Made by a program: the position numbers and the translations under genes. Shown here piece after piece: positions 1 to 10,424 of a DNA stretch of 64,000 nt (the stretch's first letter is position 1; each line of letters opens with the position of its first letter). The stretch covers positions 163,265 through 227,264 of the forward strand of contig QWII01000014.1 in NCBI GenBank assembly GCA_021405325.1, read 5' to 3'. The notes below the pieces were generated by a model. That model saw nothing but the letters and a program-made list of their open reading frames with translations. It did no database searches and was not told the DNA's origin. Origin of the DNA: Caldilinea sp. CFX5. GTDB taxonomy: Bacteria; Chloroflexota; Anaerolineae; Caldilineales; Caldilineaceae.

Positions 1-3000
1 CGTCAACCGTTTCCAAGTGATCGGTCTTTAGCTCGACTACGTCCGTGGGAAAGCCATACTTGGGCAGTACGTTGCGACTGCCAAGAAAGCCTAACAAATC
101 ACGGACACGAATCTGGTTTTGTACTTTTTGATAAAATTCAGCTTGTCGATATTTTTTCTGTTCAGCAGCGTTCTTCTCCAAATCTGCGAATCTTTCCGTT
201 TCTTCGCGCACTTCGACTGCCGCCCGATCCATGACCCCTGTACCCTGCGTATTGGTTAGATAATCAACCCACCCCCAATTGGCAAACGTTAACTCCCGAC
301 GCAGGCTAGGCTCTTCCATACTTGTTGGTAGTACACGCTCAAGCGCACGCTCCAACTCAATTGGTCGTTGTTCCAAGTAATCGGACAAAAGTTGCGGACC
401 AGGCATCCGATCACTGGGGACAAAGAACTGACCAACATTTTGATAGGTGACATTCTTGCGTTCTTTTGCCCATCGGAAGAACGCCGCCATCACGACCGAA
501 TGCAAATGGCGGCGGACAATTTTTTCATTCGACAGCACGACCATTGGTGGCCGAATTTTGCCGGCTACCATCTTCTCCGGGTGATCATAAAAAGTGAGAT
601 CGTGAGAACGGCGCTGTGCAAAGGTAAGTACAAACGCAGCCGAATCGGTCCGTCGACCAGCACGACCGGCGCGTTGTACATAATTTGCTGTGCTGGGTGG
701 CACATTGCGCAAGACCACAGCCTGTAAGTCACCGACATCAACACCCAATTCAAATGTGGTCGAACAACTGAGTACGTTGACCTCGCCGGCGACAAAACGA
801 TTTTGAATTTCTGCCGCTTTCTTGGGTACCCACTGGGCCGTATGTTCCTCTGCACGTAGCGGGATTGGCTGATGGGTTGGGTTCGCGTAAATGTCCCGGT
901 ATAGGTTGGTGTGCAGTACTTCCCTATGTAAACTTAGTGGTTGAAGCTGTCCAGTACACCCATACACAGGGCATACGTTGCCCAGGTTGACCGCAGTGAT
1001 ATTTTGGCAGCGGCTACAAATATGCCAGCCATCGGATGCTTCCGCTGTAGCTGGGACTAATTCCCACATGCGATGGTCTAGACGATGAAGAACACCCTCG
1101 CGTTGTACGGTTTCGGTGGTGACGTAACCGCGCCATGGACTTGACACACGCATAATATATTCCCATAATTCGTGTAAACCGTTGCGTGCCAAGCCCTCGG
1201 TCTCGGTATGTTCTATTCCCTGCTTCGCTAGCCACTGACGGAGCAATTCAAGCCGAGCATTACTATACCCACTTTGTGGCATCCAGCCCAAAATTCCGTA
1301 TCCAGCTTTTGCTGATCCACGGTCTTTACGTATATAGAAAGCCCTTTGCCGTGGCGCAAAAGCTTCATCCTTTAGCAAATCAACCCGTTCTGAAAGTAGA
1401 TAGGAGTGAACACCCTGCCAACGCAAGGTATTCATGAGCAGATGAATGAGGGCAAGTACATCACTCGGTGTCATGTTCCAGGGCGGCGCCAGCAAACTCG
1501 GCAATGGCGCCCAATGGCGTGGCTCTGTTGGGCGAAATTTGAGCAGCCCTACCCCTTCCAAGCTGATACGACGGTCGAGGGGCGAGAATTCTTGCATTAA
1601 CCAGATCGCCGCCAGCCGTTCCCGTTCGTCATTACCTTGTTTATCCGTAAAGAGACCCGCACGTTCCGCTTGGGTAATCAGGCGTGGCAGCAGATCTTGC
1701 AGTCGTAGATGCCCACGACTGCTATCAGGCGTGTCCTGGAGGGTTAACATAATCAGGCGGCGGCGCAAAGTGCGTTGGTGTGCGCGTTCCAGATAGGAGG
1801 CAAAGAAGGCAGCATTTTGGCGACTGTCGGTGAAGTTCAACATCTTCCGCCCTTCGCCTGGGAATTCACGACTTTTTTCGTCGCGTGCCGGCGGCACGTG
1901 CTGGTAAAGCGCGTCAGCAAGTACACTGACTGGTGCGTCTTGCCCTGTCAGAAACCGATAGACTACACCGCCGCTGGCATGGGTGGAACAACTTGTGCAA
2001 CGGCGGAGCGTTTTTGAGCGCTCAGTAATGATGCGGTTGATGACCACAAGATTGGCCTGACAAGAACATTGCTTGCGTTCCCGTTCGCCATAGACAGCGC
2101 CGCAAATGGGACAAAGACGCATTGCCTCTAATTTTGGTGATAATGCAATTTCACCCATCTCCGCTTCAGAAGTAACCGCTATGTCCTCATCCCAGTCCGT
2201 GGCTTGAGGTTCTAAAACAAAATAAGTCAGGTTCTTGGCGACCTCTCCATCGTATAGCACACTGTTTTGAATCAAATAATCCTGGTTTTGTAGTATTGAT
2301 GAAGCACCTTCCTCTTCTAGATATTGGCCAGCAATCAAGTCACCGATCAGATACGCTGTGCCACAGCGCGTACAATTGGCTAACTCGAAGACACGGCTGC
2401 GACAGGTTGGGCAGAACTTATGGCGCTTCAAAAATAGGCGCGGTGCTGGTTCTTCCCCTGGTCGGATGTGCGCTTGTGTGTTCAGACAGACGAAGGCACC
2501 TTCTAGTGCGCGGGCAAAGACGTGGTAGCGAGCCGGCAGCAATGGGGCATCTTTCGCATGTTCACGCGCTAGGATTGCGGCTGAGATTAGATGTACGAGG
2601 CATTCCTGGTCGCCGCCAAACACAGCGTTTGCTAGACTTTCAATATTGGCTGGGTTTTCTTCTAATTTCTGCCGCAACTCATGCAGGCGACTATCGCCAC
2701 GCAAAAGCGTATACAAGAAGAGTGGAACAGCGAGCGCTGGATGTTGGCTGGCTGCCTGTTGTGCTTCATGCCACACCGTCGCAGGAGCTGGCGCCGATGC
2801 TTTGTCGTCCATGATCTTTTGCAACAGCGCTTTTTGTTGAGATGGCTCAGTCGCTTGTCGCCAGTCGTCCGCCCATTGGCTTAATTTCTGATAAAATTCC
2901 TGCGTCCCAGCACCCCAGGCGGCGCCCAGCGCTGCTACCGGAATACGTTCGGCTTCCACTACGTCTTGGTGTTGCGAATCTTGTTCATCCCACGCAAAGG

Positions 3001-3946
3001 GCAGATGAAATAGATCCTGTGCGAACTTCACAACGGTCGGAAAATCCTCTGGTCCACCGCCTAGGGTGGCGCTCGTGCCAATCGCTTGCAAGCGTTGGGG
3101 TTGTCCGCCTGTCACCCGATCTTGGAGCCGTCGTAGCAGCATGGCAATCTCGGTGGCGTTGGCGCCATTGTAAACATGGGTTTCGTCCAAAACAATGAAC
3201 CGCCAAGAACGCGCCATCTCACCATCAAACAAGGGAGAGTCGTCAGGGCGCAGGAGCAAATACTCTAACATCGCATAGTTGGTCAACAGGAGGTGCGGAG
3301 GCTGTTCTTGCATCTCCTGGCGACTCTTCAACTCATTGCAAAGGTCTGGTTCGTTTGGATAATTTTGTCGAAATTCTCTAATGGCGTCCGCCGGTTTACC
3401 CTCTGTCTCCCCTACGTATCGACCAAAGGTGATCGCTGGATAGTTCGCTAGGATTCGACGTAGACGCTTCATTTGATCATTTGCCAGCGCGTTCATGGGA
3501 TAGAGCAATAAAGCGCGCACACCCGGCTGCTGTAGCGTACCCCGCACTTCCTCCTGTAAAAGATGATGTAAGATCGGGATGAGAAAGGTTTCTGTTTTAC
3601 CGCTACCGGTGCCGGTAGCGACAATAAGGTTGCGACCACTGACTACCTTGCGGATTGCTCGCTCTTGATGTAAATGGAGTGATCGATCATAGGGTAGCTC
3701 ACCATTACAAAGGCGTGCAAAAGCCGGAGCAAGCACCCCCTCTTGGACCAGCTTTTCTATACTCGCTCCGGGTTTAAAGGGCGGCGATCCTTCAACCAAT
3801 GGCCCTTTGACCAACATGCCAGGCTTTTCCAGGGCGTTAGCAAACTCGCGCCGCAGATCCGTGTCTTGAAACGGTTTAATGGTTTTCAAATAACGAATGT
3901 ATGCCTGTTGAATATGGCTGGTCGTTGCCAGTGGATGCAGTGTCAT
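1..3946 (-). CDS. DEAD/DEAH-box helicase of the DUF1998 (DrmA/DruE/MrfA-like) type, C-terminus off the window
   Basis: Large superfamily 2 helicase, at least 1,315 residues, still open at position 1. A good ribosome-binding site (AAAGGAG, 6 nt before ATG 3946) fixes the start. Visible motifs are Walker A ATGTGSGKTETF near residue 115, the motif LYPMNALANDQ, and a DETH Walker B box in FIVLDETHVYNGANATEI near residue 255. Cysteine pairs follow (FCPTCRSR...NCTRCGTAYL near position 2,400 and LCPICG...CSCQ near 2,100), as in zinc-binding helicases with a DUF1998 tail. The last readable segment contains NVLPKYGFPTDVVEL, a sequence typical of that family. Such helicases serve in DISARM, Druantia and related defence systems, and relatives (MrfA/Hrq1) repair DNA. 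It is the last visible gene of a minus-strand run, 40 nt after its neighbour, which supports a defence role. The C-terminal DUF1998 domain itself cannot be confirmed here. Confidence 0.9.
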   Translation of the reverse strand, partial: MTLHPLATTSHIQQAYIRYLKTIKPFQDTDLRREFANALEKPGMLVKGPLVEGSPPFKPGASIEKLVQEGVLAPAFARLCNGELPYDRSLHLHQERAIRKVVSGRNLIVATGTGSGKTETFLIPILHHLLQEEVRGTLQQPGVRALLLYPMNALANDQMKRLRRILANYPAITFGRYVGETEGKPADAIREFRQNYPNEPDLCNELKSRQEMQEQPPHLLLTNYAMLEYLLLRPDDSPLFDGEMARSWRFIVLDETHVYNGANATEIAMLLRRLQDRVTGGQPQRLQAIGTSATLGGGPEDFPTVVKFAQDLFHLPFAWDEQDSQHQDVVEAERIPVAALGAAWGAGTQEFYQKLSQWADDWRQATEPSQQKALLQKIMDDKASAPAPATVWHEAQQAASQHPALAVPLFLYTLLRGDSRLHELRQKLEENPANIESLANAVFGGDQECLVHLISAAILAREHAKDAPLLPARYHVFARALEGAFVCLNTQAHIRPGEEPAPRLFLKRHKFCPTCRSRVFELANCTRCGTAYLIGDLIAGQYLEEEGASSILQNQDYLIQNSVLYDGEVAKNLTYFVLEPQATDWDEDIAVTSEAEMGEIALSPKLEAMRLCPICGAVYGERERKQCSCQANLVVINRIITERSKTLRRCTSCSTHASGGVVYRFLTGQDAPVSVLADALYQHVPPARDEKSREFPGEGRKMLNFTDSRQNAAFFASYLERAHQRTLRRRLIMLTLQDTPDSSRGHLRLQDLLPRLITQAERAGLFTDKQGNDERERLAAIWLMQEFSPLDRRISLEGVGLLKFRPTEPRHWAPLPSLLAPPWNMTPSDVLALIHLLMNTLRWQGVHSYLLSERVDLLKDEAFAPRQRAFYIRKDRGSAKAGYGILGWMPQSGYSNARLELLRQWLAKQGIEHTETEGLARNGLHELWEYIMRVSSPWRGYVTTETVQREGVLHRLDHRMWELVPATAEASDGWHICSRCQNITAVNLGNVCPVYGCTGQLQPLSLHREVLHTNLYRDIYANPTHQPIPLRAEEHTAQWVPKKAAEIQNRFVAGEVNVLSCSTTFELGVDVGDLQAVVLRNVPPSTANYVQRAGRAGRRTDSAAFVLTFAQRRSHDLTFYDHPEKMVAGKIRPPMVVLSNEKIVRRHLHSVVMAAFFRWAKERKNVTYQNVGQFFVPSDRMPGPQLLSDYLEQRPIELERALERVLPTSMEEPSLRRELTFANWGWVDYLTNTQGTGVMDRAAVEVREETERFADLEKNAAEQKKYRQAEFYQKVQNQIRVRDLLGFLGSRNVLPKYGFPTDVVELKTDHLETVD

Positions 3947-3986
3947 GCAAAACTCCTTTTATCATATGCTGATGAGCATCAGCGAT

Positions 3987-6900
3987 CTAGGCAAAGACAT
4001 TTTTCGGTGGTTGTGCCGAATATTCAGGCTGCCGTTGGTAGCGCCAACTTCCTGATTGGGAACGAAAGGCGGGGCCTATGCCCAGGTGAGCAGCCCTGTT
4101 ATGATCATAAAGCACCTGTTCTTGATTTTGTGAAGCAAAGCCGGTACAGCCTTCTTTGGTGCAGACATAAACCTGAGCAACTCTGGGAAATGTAATGGTT
4201 CCCTTTGCCAGATCAATAAAAATATATTCCGGCTGGTGGCCAGGGCGCAGAATAACTTCCAAGATAGGGGTTTGATGCTGAAGGGCGAAGTGTGGCGCCT
4301 CCTGCCCGTCGCGGTGAATCTTCTGAATCCGTCCCCAACCCGCCTCGGTATGAACCCAAAAACCAACCTTTACAAACAAGGAGGGGGCTATCTGCATGAG
4401 CAAGGCATCAATGAGCCGATCCCGGACTGGACTTTGCGGCTGACAAGCGAGCGTCTGTAGACCGAAATTGGCATCCGCTGATAGGAGTGTGACGACATCG
4501 CGTTCCCTGTAGGCGCCAGCCAGCACCTGTTCAAGTAAAAATTGTACTGCTTCTGGCCGGTTCCGTTTGACCAGCACGCGCAGGGCATGGCTGACTAAAT
4601 CTGGCCGCTGCGTGTAACGTAACACAAGTAGCGCACTTTCTGGTTTGATAAGCGTAATTTTTGTAAAATATTCCAGGTAAGCCTGATGCAACTTCTCTGG
4701 CGTGTTATTACTCAAAATAGATGTCAAGTGTTCCGGAGCGTACATACGCAAACGTACTGCTTTGCTCATATCGGTATCGCGCACACAAAGCCAATGATAA
4801 AACGCTAGAATGTGCTGCGGAACGCTACCATGCAAGTGGCTGCACAGCCACTGAATCTCAGTATTGCGTTGCCCCAGGTCATTCAACGTCTCGAAGATAC
4901 AGGCGCACTCGAAGTGAATATCAAACAAGGCATTCTGCGATGCCTTCGCAAGCTCTTTCAACGCCATGAGGCGGGAAAGGGGGTCTACATCGCGGAGTAG
5001 AATCCGTTCAGTGGGAGGGGGCGTTGGTGGCTGTAATGGTTCCCAAGCGGGCGCAGTGCGCAATGCAATATGATACCAACCGTGTGGTAATGTCTCTGGC
5101 AAGGTAAATACGCCGCTGCCCGGCGCATTAGTTAAGTCACTGGTTTCTGGGTTATCTGGAATGATAAATTCAAGTGGCTCAAGCCAGGGCTGCCAGGTAG
5201 ACCAGAAACAGACACGGCGATTACGTAAGTAGTGTTGTGCTTCCCAATGGAGGCGCACCTGCCCTGCCGCAGTCCACTCCAGAAGAGCAACTTCAATTGT
5301 TAATTGACGATTGAGGTATAGCAATGGCAGGTAGACATCATCCACCGCCAGCGCCACCATAAAGATCGCACAGTCTTGATGATGCCGTAGTGTGTCAGCA
5401 AATTCGTGTAAGGGTAAATGGATGCGTTGTTGTCCGGAATGAACAGCAAGCGTTGTCGTTTCCTGTAGCGGTTGTGTGGTGTCGGCAACATTGATGAGTA
5501 CCAAACGACAAAGCGGCCACTGCTCAGTTGCCAATTCCAGCACTAAGCGAGCTACTACGCTCTGTAAAAGAGCATCAACAGGACACTGAATCGGCGTCGT
5601 ACTCCACTCCGTGTCGCCGGCGTCCAATCGCAGCATCCAGCGTAGACGAGCAACAGCAAGGTGGACAGCGACCCGGATTGGTTCGTTACCCGACCGTGCG
5701 GCCTCTAAAAAAATCGGCGCTTCAGTTGCTTCTGGCGCTACAGTGATTTGATAGTGACCCGATGCTGGCCCTGGTGCAACTGTGATCCCCTCGACACCGG
5801 GCTGTACGGTAACGCGATGGGCCGCCCCTACATACACAGCTAGCTCAACTGGTTGCGCACCGGCTGGGCCAGGTAGATAATAGGGCTTCCAGCCAGCTAC
5901 TTCCAGGTTCGGCCAAATGCGAAAACGCAACTCTGTATGCTGCCGGTGTGACCCATCCACGGTGATCGTGTAAGCCCCCACCGGCTCCGTACCCAACAAA
6001 GCCACAATCGGTAGCCTGATGCCGTCTTGATCGGTGACAAGGTGCTGTTGCCAGGTTGTCAATGGCCGTGGTTCTGCGTTTAACAGGGTAGGCGACGCAG
6101 CCCAACGTGATATGATGGTGATAGACCACGTCTCTAACTCCTTTGTTCCAGAGGAACTTGGCAGACGGGGCAGCCAGAGCCAGGGCGGTTCCCCCACGTA
6201 AAAGGGCGTTTCATCAGTTATACGGATAATTCTACATTGGTTGCCACCTTCGAACCGGGGAGCTTGCGTTCGTCCACGCACAGCGATAGGTGACCATCGT
6301 TTGCTCTGGTTGGGCTGATAGAGAGTCAGGGAGTCGGCTTTGGAAAGATCCCATGCGGCGATCTGCCACCCTGACCAGTCACCTAAAAGCTCTGGAAAGA
6401 CCTGCACGCGACGCTCGACGCCGTGTACCTGGATTTGAACATCACGTGGATATAGCAGCCAGAGGAGATCACCGGGCAACGCTTCCCCCCAACGTACAGC
6501 CTGACCGTTTGGCGGGCGAAAGGCCAATAGGGGTGGTTCCTCGTTGGGAATGAGGTTCAGGATCCATCGTCCAAGCTGTTCAGCCGTTGCCTTTTCCTCT
6601 TCTGGTGGCTCCACCCACAATTCTACCCGTATATTGGCCGGCGCCGTGTCTAACGGGAGAATCCGCCCATCTGTCACCTGGTCATAGCCGATACGCCGTA
6701 CCCGTACTCTTTCAATGAGTGGCTGTTGATGATCCCCTGCTTCTATAACCGTGATTGTCCAGTAGTGCTGCCATGCTGCCCGATCACCGGCGACTGGTTC
6801 AGCAGGTAGTTCTAGTCGGTATAATTCAGTAGCAGAGTAAGGATCCAACAACAGACGCGGGGCGCGCAGGCGCAACTGTCCTTTGGTCTCAGTTTGGTTC

Positions 6901-7625
6901 TCCATGAAGATGCGAAACGCCCGCACCACATAGACCGGCAAACCCAAGGTGTGGGCCGGCGGCAGGTTGCCGTTGCTCTGCCAAAGCTGGACCATCTTCA
7001 GACAGGTTTGGAAGAAGCGTTGTGCAGGTACACCCCCATAGGTCAGGTAGTAGCGTGCCGGTGAATCGACCCATAGTTGAACCGTTGGCCGTGCGAGGAT
7101 AGACGCAATGATTTTGTCGACAGCCATGTCCGCATATTCGGGTGACTGGGCTGCCGGCAAGAGGATATGTTCAAAAAAGTCTGGCAAAGAGTAAGCTGGG
7201 ATGCCGCTATGCAGACGAATGGGCGTAACGTAGCGATAGCCGCCTGCTTCGGTGAAATCGGGCAGGCCCAGATCACCCGCTGCGGTTAGAAAAGCGTTGC
7301 CCAGCCCAGCCCGTTGCAGTTCTGCGCCAGTGACGCCCAAGGTTTGACCTAACGCATCCCAATAGCCGAGATCATCATTGCGCGCCGCAACCGCGGCCAT
7401 ATAAGTCATCCAGGTATAACGATGGCGCGCGAATTGCTCTTTGATCTCGTTGACATTGGAGCGCCTGAGTAACGCCCGCAAATGCACACCAAGCTCATCA
7501 ATATCAGCCGGCGTCACTGGGATCTCGCCTACAAGCTGAATATCATCAAAATATGCTTCTAGCGTTTTATCCCAGTGATGTAAACTTCTCTGGCTTGCTT
7601 GGGGGGATGACATACGCTCGCTCAC
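3987..7625 (-). CDS. Large protein of unknown function in the helicase/methyltransferase locus
   Basis: A 1,212-residue soluble protein with no motif I can name. The first 200 residues are helical and contain the segments YWDALGQTLG and GGYRYVTPIRLHSGIP. The middle (about 260-830) looks like repeated beta-rich domains with many Trp and Pro. A Gln-Pro-Thr linker near 880 leads to a helical, repeat-like tail (about 900-1,110), and the last 100 residues are beta-rich again. No signal peptide, membrane segment or clear catalytic triad is visible. It lies 35 nt after the methyltransferase and 40 nt before the DUF1998-type helicase, so it is almost certainly co-transcribed. Long uncharacterised partners of DUF1998 helicases exist in Druantia-type loci; relation to those is only a guess. 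The start is GTG 7625 or ATG 7613; neither has a clear ribosome-binding site. Confidence 0.85.
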   Translation of the reverse strand: MSERMSSPQASQRSLHHWDKTLEAYFDDIQLVGEIPVTPADIDELGVHLRALLRRSNVNEIKEQFARHRYTWMTYMAAVAARNDDLGYWDALGQTLGVTGAELQRAGLGNAFLTAAGDLGLPDFTEAGGYRYVTPIRLHSGIPAYSLPDFFEHILLPAAQSPEYADMAVDKIIASILARPTVQLWVDSPARYYLTYGGVPAQRFFQTCLKMVQLWQSNGNLPPAHTLGLPVYVVRAFRIFMENQTETKGQLRLRAPRLLLDPYSATELYRLELPAEPVAGDRAAWQHYWTITVIEAGDHQQPLIERVRVRRIGYDQVTDGRILPLDTAPANIRVELWVEPPEEEKATAEQLGRWILNLIPNEEPPLLAFRPPNGQAVRWGEALPGDLLWLLYPRDVQIQVHGVERRVQVFPELLGDWSGWQIAAWDLSKADSLTLYQPNQSKRWSPIAVRGRTQAPRFEGGNQCRIIRITDETPFYVGEPPWLWLPRLPSSSGTKELETWSITIISRWAASPTLLNAEPRPLTTWQQHLVTDQDGIRLPIVALLGTEPVGAYTITVDGSHRQHTELRFRIWPNLEVAGWKPYYLPGPAGAQPVELAVYVGAAHRVTVQPGVEGITVAPGPASGHYQITVAPEATEAPIFLEAARSGNEPIRVAVHLAVARLRWMLRLDAGDTEWSTTPIQCPVDALLQSVVARLVLELATEQWPLCRLVLINVADTTQPLQETTTLAVHSGQQRIHLPLHEFADTLRHHQDCAIFMVALAVDDVYLPLLYLNRQLTIEVALLEWTAAGQVRLHWEAQHYLRNRRVCFWSTWQPWLEPLEFIIPDNPETSDLTNAPGSGVFTLPETLPHGWYHIALRTAPAWEPLQPPTPPPTERILLRDVDPLSRLMALKELAKASQNALFDIHFECACIFETLNDLGQRNTEIQWLCSHLHGSVPQHILAFYHWLCVRDTDMSKAVRLRMYAPEHLTSILSNNTPEKLHQAYLEYFTKITLIKPESALLVLRYTQRPDLVSHALRVLVKRNRPEAVQFLLEQVLAGAYRERDVVTLLSADANFGLQTLACQPQSPVRDRLIDALLMQIAPSLFVKVGFWVHTEAGWGRIQKIHRDGQEAPHFALQHQTPILEVILRPGHQPEYIFIDLAKGTITFPRVAQVYVCTKEGCTGFASQNQEQVLYDHNRAAHLGIGPAFRSQSGSWRYQRQPEYSAQPPKNVFA

Positions 7626-7660
7626 TTTCTACCGTGACTGTCATCTGAACTCACAGCAGC

Positions 7661-10408
7661 TCAAAACAATGATGGTTGCTGCGGTGTTCGGTCATGACGT
7701 AATAGTGCATTGTTTACATACATGAGCAGACTTGAATCTTCTTCTACCACTTGGGTCGGTAGCCGCTCTGCCACTTGTACAATGGTAGCGTAATCACGCT
7801 GTTTCCAAGCATGACTGAAACCTGCCCGAATCGCTTCACTGCGAAAGGCGCGTAGCCGTCCTCGGCCTTGCTGGTAGGTAGCGAATTCCCGCAACAGAGT
7901 CTTCTGTCGCAACCGTTCCAGATCTTCTTGTCGGTCGGGATCGGGAACATACCAGCGACCAGCCTCATCTTGCAGAAAGCTCGCATCTAAAAGGGTGCGC
8001 AGTTCAGGGATCTCTTCGTAGCGCGCCTGGTGTAATTCGCGTAGGAACTTAGGTTGGATTTCCTGGTAACGCTGAGGGCCATTGCCATCTTCAATCCCCA
8101 ATTCATACTGTAGCCATTGGATAGCAGAGCGTTCATCATTAACAAAGAGAGCGAGTTGTGCCACTCCTTCGGCTTGCAAGCGACGTTTATCATATTCGGC
8201 CGCTTGGATGGGGGTAAAAATCATGCTGTCACGCTCCAAGTAGCGCTGACGAAGGCCCTGGTAAAAGTCAGGTGCAGAGATGGGTACGACAAGACCACGC
8301 TGGATATGAAAGGCCACCATGCGGTCGTAAAGCAGAAAAGACTGACGTTCGACCAGCCGCTCCATGACTCCACGATTGTTCACCTGAGGAATGGGCAACT
8401 GCTCCAAATGTTGGCGCACAAAGTCCCAGGCCGCATCGACACTCCCACCAGCTTCCCAGAAACGTTTCTCCAACGTTTGGTTAGGTTTGTAGGCGGATAT
8501 GACCAAATCTTGCTTGACTGCTGCGCTGGATGTAACCTGTTTGAAGGTACCCTGCTGCTTATCTAGTGTGCGCACGTCAGCTACCATAAACCCCGCATGT
8601 AGAATTGCATCCTGGATAGCGTTCCATACGGCATTTTGAGAATTATGAAATTCTACAGTCATCCAGCAACTAGGCTTGAGAATGCGGTAAAATTCTCGAA
8701 AACAAGATTCCATAATCGCCTGGTATTCGGACAGCGTCTTGCGTTGGCTTCGATTAATCACTGCCTCATATTCGTTGTTTGTCAACACTTGTAGCCATGC
8801 TTCCCAAAGGAAATTAAGTTCAGAGTACATAAGGTTGGTACCGAAAGGAGGATCAACAAATATGTAATCGTGACTAGCATTAGGAATCTCGATAGTATTA
8901 GCAGAGACTGTTTGGATGCTGACACTAGGAGTAACATTAAAGGCTGAAAAGGACTTGGCTAAATCTCTTGCTTTCCGGGGAAGAATATCTAAAATTGACA
9001 ATTCTACAGGCAAGGCACTAATATATAGTGTCCCTGGTAAATTGGGCGTTCCTCCCGTTTTTGCCGGTTGATAGCGTCTCATCTTGGTTACATGCAAGTT
9101 GATAGATGACAATAGGTATAGTAAAGAGCGATTCCCCCGTTGCTTTGCTTTAGCAACTAACGCCGCCATAATCCACAAATTACGGCGTGTGTAAAAGTGA
9201 TGAACATGAGTAATACCGGCATGATAACCAGCCCGCCAACTATCACCCCATTGTTCACCCTTGAGCATCATTTTTTCTGTAGGAAACCAGTAAGGGATGT
9301 CACTCTCTCCAATACGACGAATTAGCGTTAGGTCGTATTCATCAGGCTTCTTTTCATACCGCTTCTTGCCTACACTGTAGTTGATGAGTACTGGGACTTG
9401 TCTTGTCTGTTGCACGCGTTGTCCCACGATCCCATCAAAGCGCCATTCAAATGACCGGTCTACTGACTGACTGCGTCCCGCTTTATTAGAATTTTTGCTC
9501 AACTGGGCTGTACAATGGGGACAGATCCATTCGTCTCGTATTTCGCCGTGGGTTTGATCCACTGCTACATCCCAGAAGACCATCTCACCGTGGCACTGCG
9601 GGCAGACAAAAACATCTGACCAAATAGTATAGTTAATGCGTCCTAAGGACTTGCCATCTGTGTGTCGTGTTTCATACAGCCAACCACACTCTGCTTCCAT
9701 CTCTGTCAAAATGTGGTTGGCTTCTTCTAGAAAGATGCTGGCGTTTACGGGGGTATTGTAGTTGTAGGCAATGAACGTGGCGGCTGGAGAGAGGTCAATC
9801 AACACGGCCTTGCGCACCCCTAAGTGAGAAAAGGGTGATTGCGGTTCCTGAGATTGCGGATCATAGATGCGACCCTGCTCATCGACACGGTACCCCAGAC
9901 TCTCCACCGCTTTTTTGTCGCCACAAAGTTGCGCAGCGACACCAGTCATGCCTGTGCCACAAAAGCCATCCAACACAACATCACCAGGGTCGGTATAGTG
10001 TAGAATATAGCGCATAATCGCCTTATGCGGCACCTTGGTATGATAGGAATGGGCATTGTAGATCGGATCATTTTTGCCTTCGGAAACATCGGCGGCGAAT
10101 GGATCGCGATGATACTGTGCATCATTGGTGAGCAAACCAAGAGTTTCGCGTATCGTAGAGCGTTCTTCTTGCCAACTTGCCAACATTTCCGGTAGAAAAG
10201 GATTGGGGCAGGCTGTGTAGGTTGGTGGGTCGGACAGCGCCAGGATGGCCTCATCGGTGGCGATGGGAAAACCTGGCGTAGCGCGAAAGGCTGGGTCTTT
10301 TAGCGCAGCCGCCAGGCGCTTGAGATAGTCAGCAGCAACTCCTGGATCGGGGTGATAGGTAGTTGCTTCTTCATGCCAGAGGATTGGTTGGTTGCCATGT
10401 GTAGTCAT
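7661..10408 (-). CDS. DNA methyltransferase with internal zinc finger (amino-methylating, alpha-like motif order)
   Basis: A 915-residue DNA methyltransferase. The SAM-binding motif I (VVLDGFCGTGMTG) is near residue 145, followed by a Cys4 zinc finger (CPQC...CPHC, about 275-310). The catalytic motif IV, VDPPFGTNLMYSEL, comes late, near residue 515. This order (SAM region, long target-recognition region, catalytic region) is that of alpha-type N6-adenine or N4-cytosine enzymes. The ~400 residues after the catalytic region are helical and unassigned. In a multigene defence operon such an enzyme usually marks self DNA. The ATG at 10408 is preferred; an in-frame TTG at 10435 overlaps the end of the upstream ATPase gene. 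Whether the target is adenine or cytosine cannot be told from sequence alone. Confidence 0.9.
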   Translation of the reverse strand: MTTHGNQPILWHEEATTYHPDPGVAADYLKRLAAALKDPAFRATPGFPIATDEAILALSDPPTYTACPNPFLPEMLASWQEERSTIRETLGLLTNDAQYHRDPFAADVSEGKNDPIYNAHSYHTKVPHKAIMRYILHYTDPGDVVLDGFCGTGMTGVAAQLCGDKKAVESLGYRVDEQGRIYDPQSQEPQSPFSHLGVRKAVLIDLSPAATFIAYNYNTPVNASIFLEEANHILTEMEAECGWLYETRHTDGKSLGRINYTIWSDVFVCPQCHGEMVFWDVAVDQTHGEIRDEWICPHCTAQLSKNSNKAGRSQSVDRSFEWRFDGIVGQRVQQTRQVPVLINYSVGKKRYEKKPDEYDLTLIRRIGESDIPYWFPTEKMMLKGEQWGDSWRAGYHAGITHVHHFYTRRNLWIMAALVAKAKQRGNRSLLYLLSSINLHVTKMRRYQPAKTGGTPNLPGTLYISALPVELSILDILPRKARDLAKSFSAFNVTPSVSIQTVSANTIEIPNASHDYIFVDPPFGTNLMYSELNFLWEAWLQVLTNNEYEAVINRSQRKTLSEYQAIMESCFREFYRILKPSCWMTVEFHNSQNAVWNAIQDAILHAGFMVADVRTLDKQQGTFKQVTSSAAVKQDLVISAYKPNQTLEKRFWEAGGSVDAAWDFVRQHLEQLPIPQVNNRGVMERLVERQSFLLYDRMVAFHIQRGLVVPISAPDFYQGLRQRYLERDSMIFTPIQAAEYDKRRLQAEGVAQLALFVNDERSAIQWLQYELGIEDGNGPQRYQEIQPKFLRELHQARYEEIPELRTLLDASFLQDEAGRWYVPDPDRQEDLERLRQKTLLREFATYQQGRGRLRAFRSEAIRAGFSHAWKQRDYATIVQVAERLPTQVVEEDSSLLMYVNNALLRHDRTPQQPSLF

Positions 10409-10424
10409 GGGACATCGCTTTCTG

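Noticed and set aside
2296..2814. Plus-strand ORF (172 aa) within the helicase region
   Set aside because: It overlaps the helicase gene, whose motifs are continuous on the minus strand.
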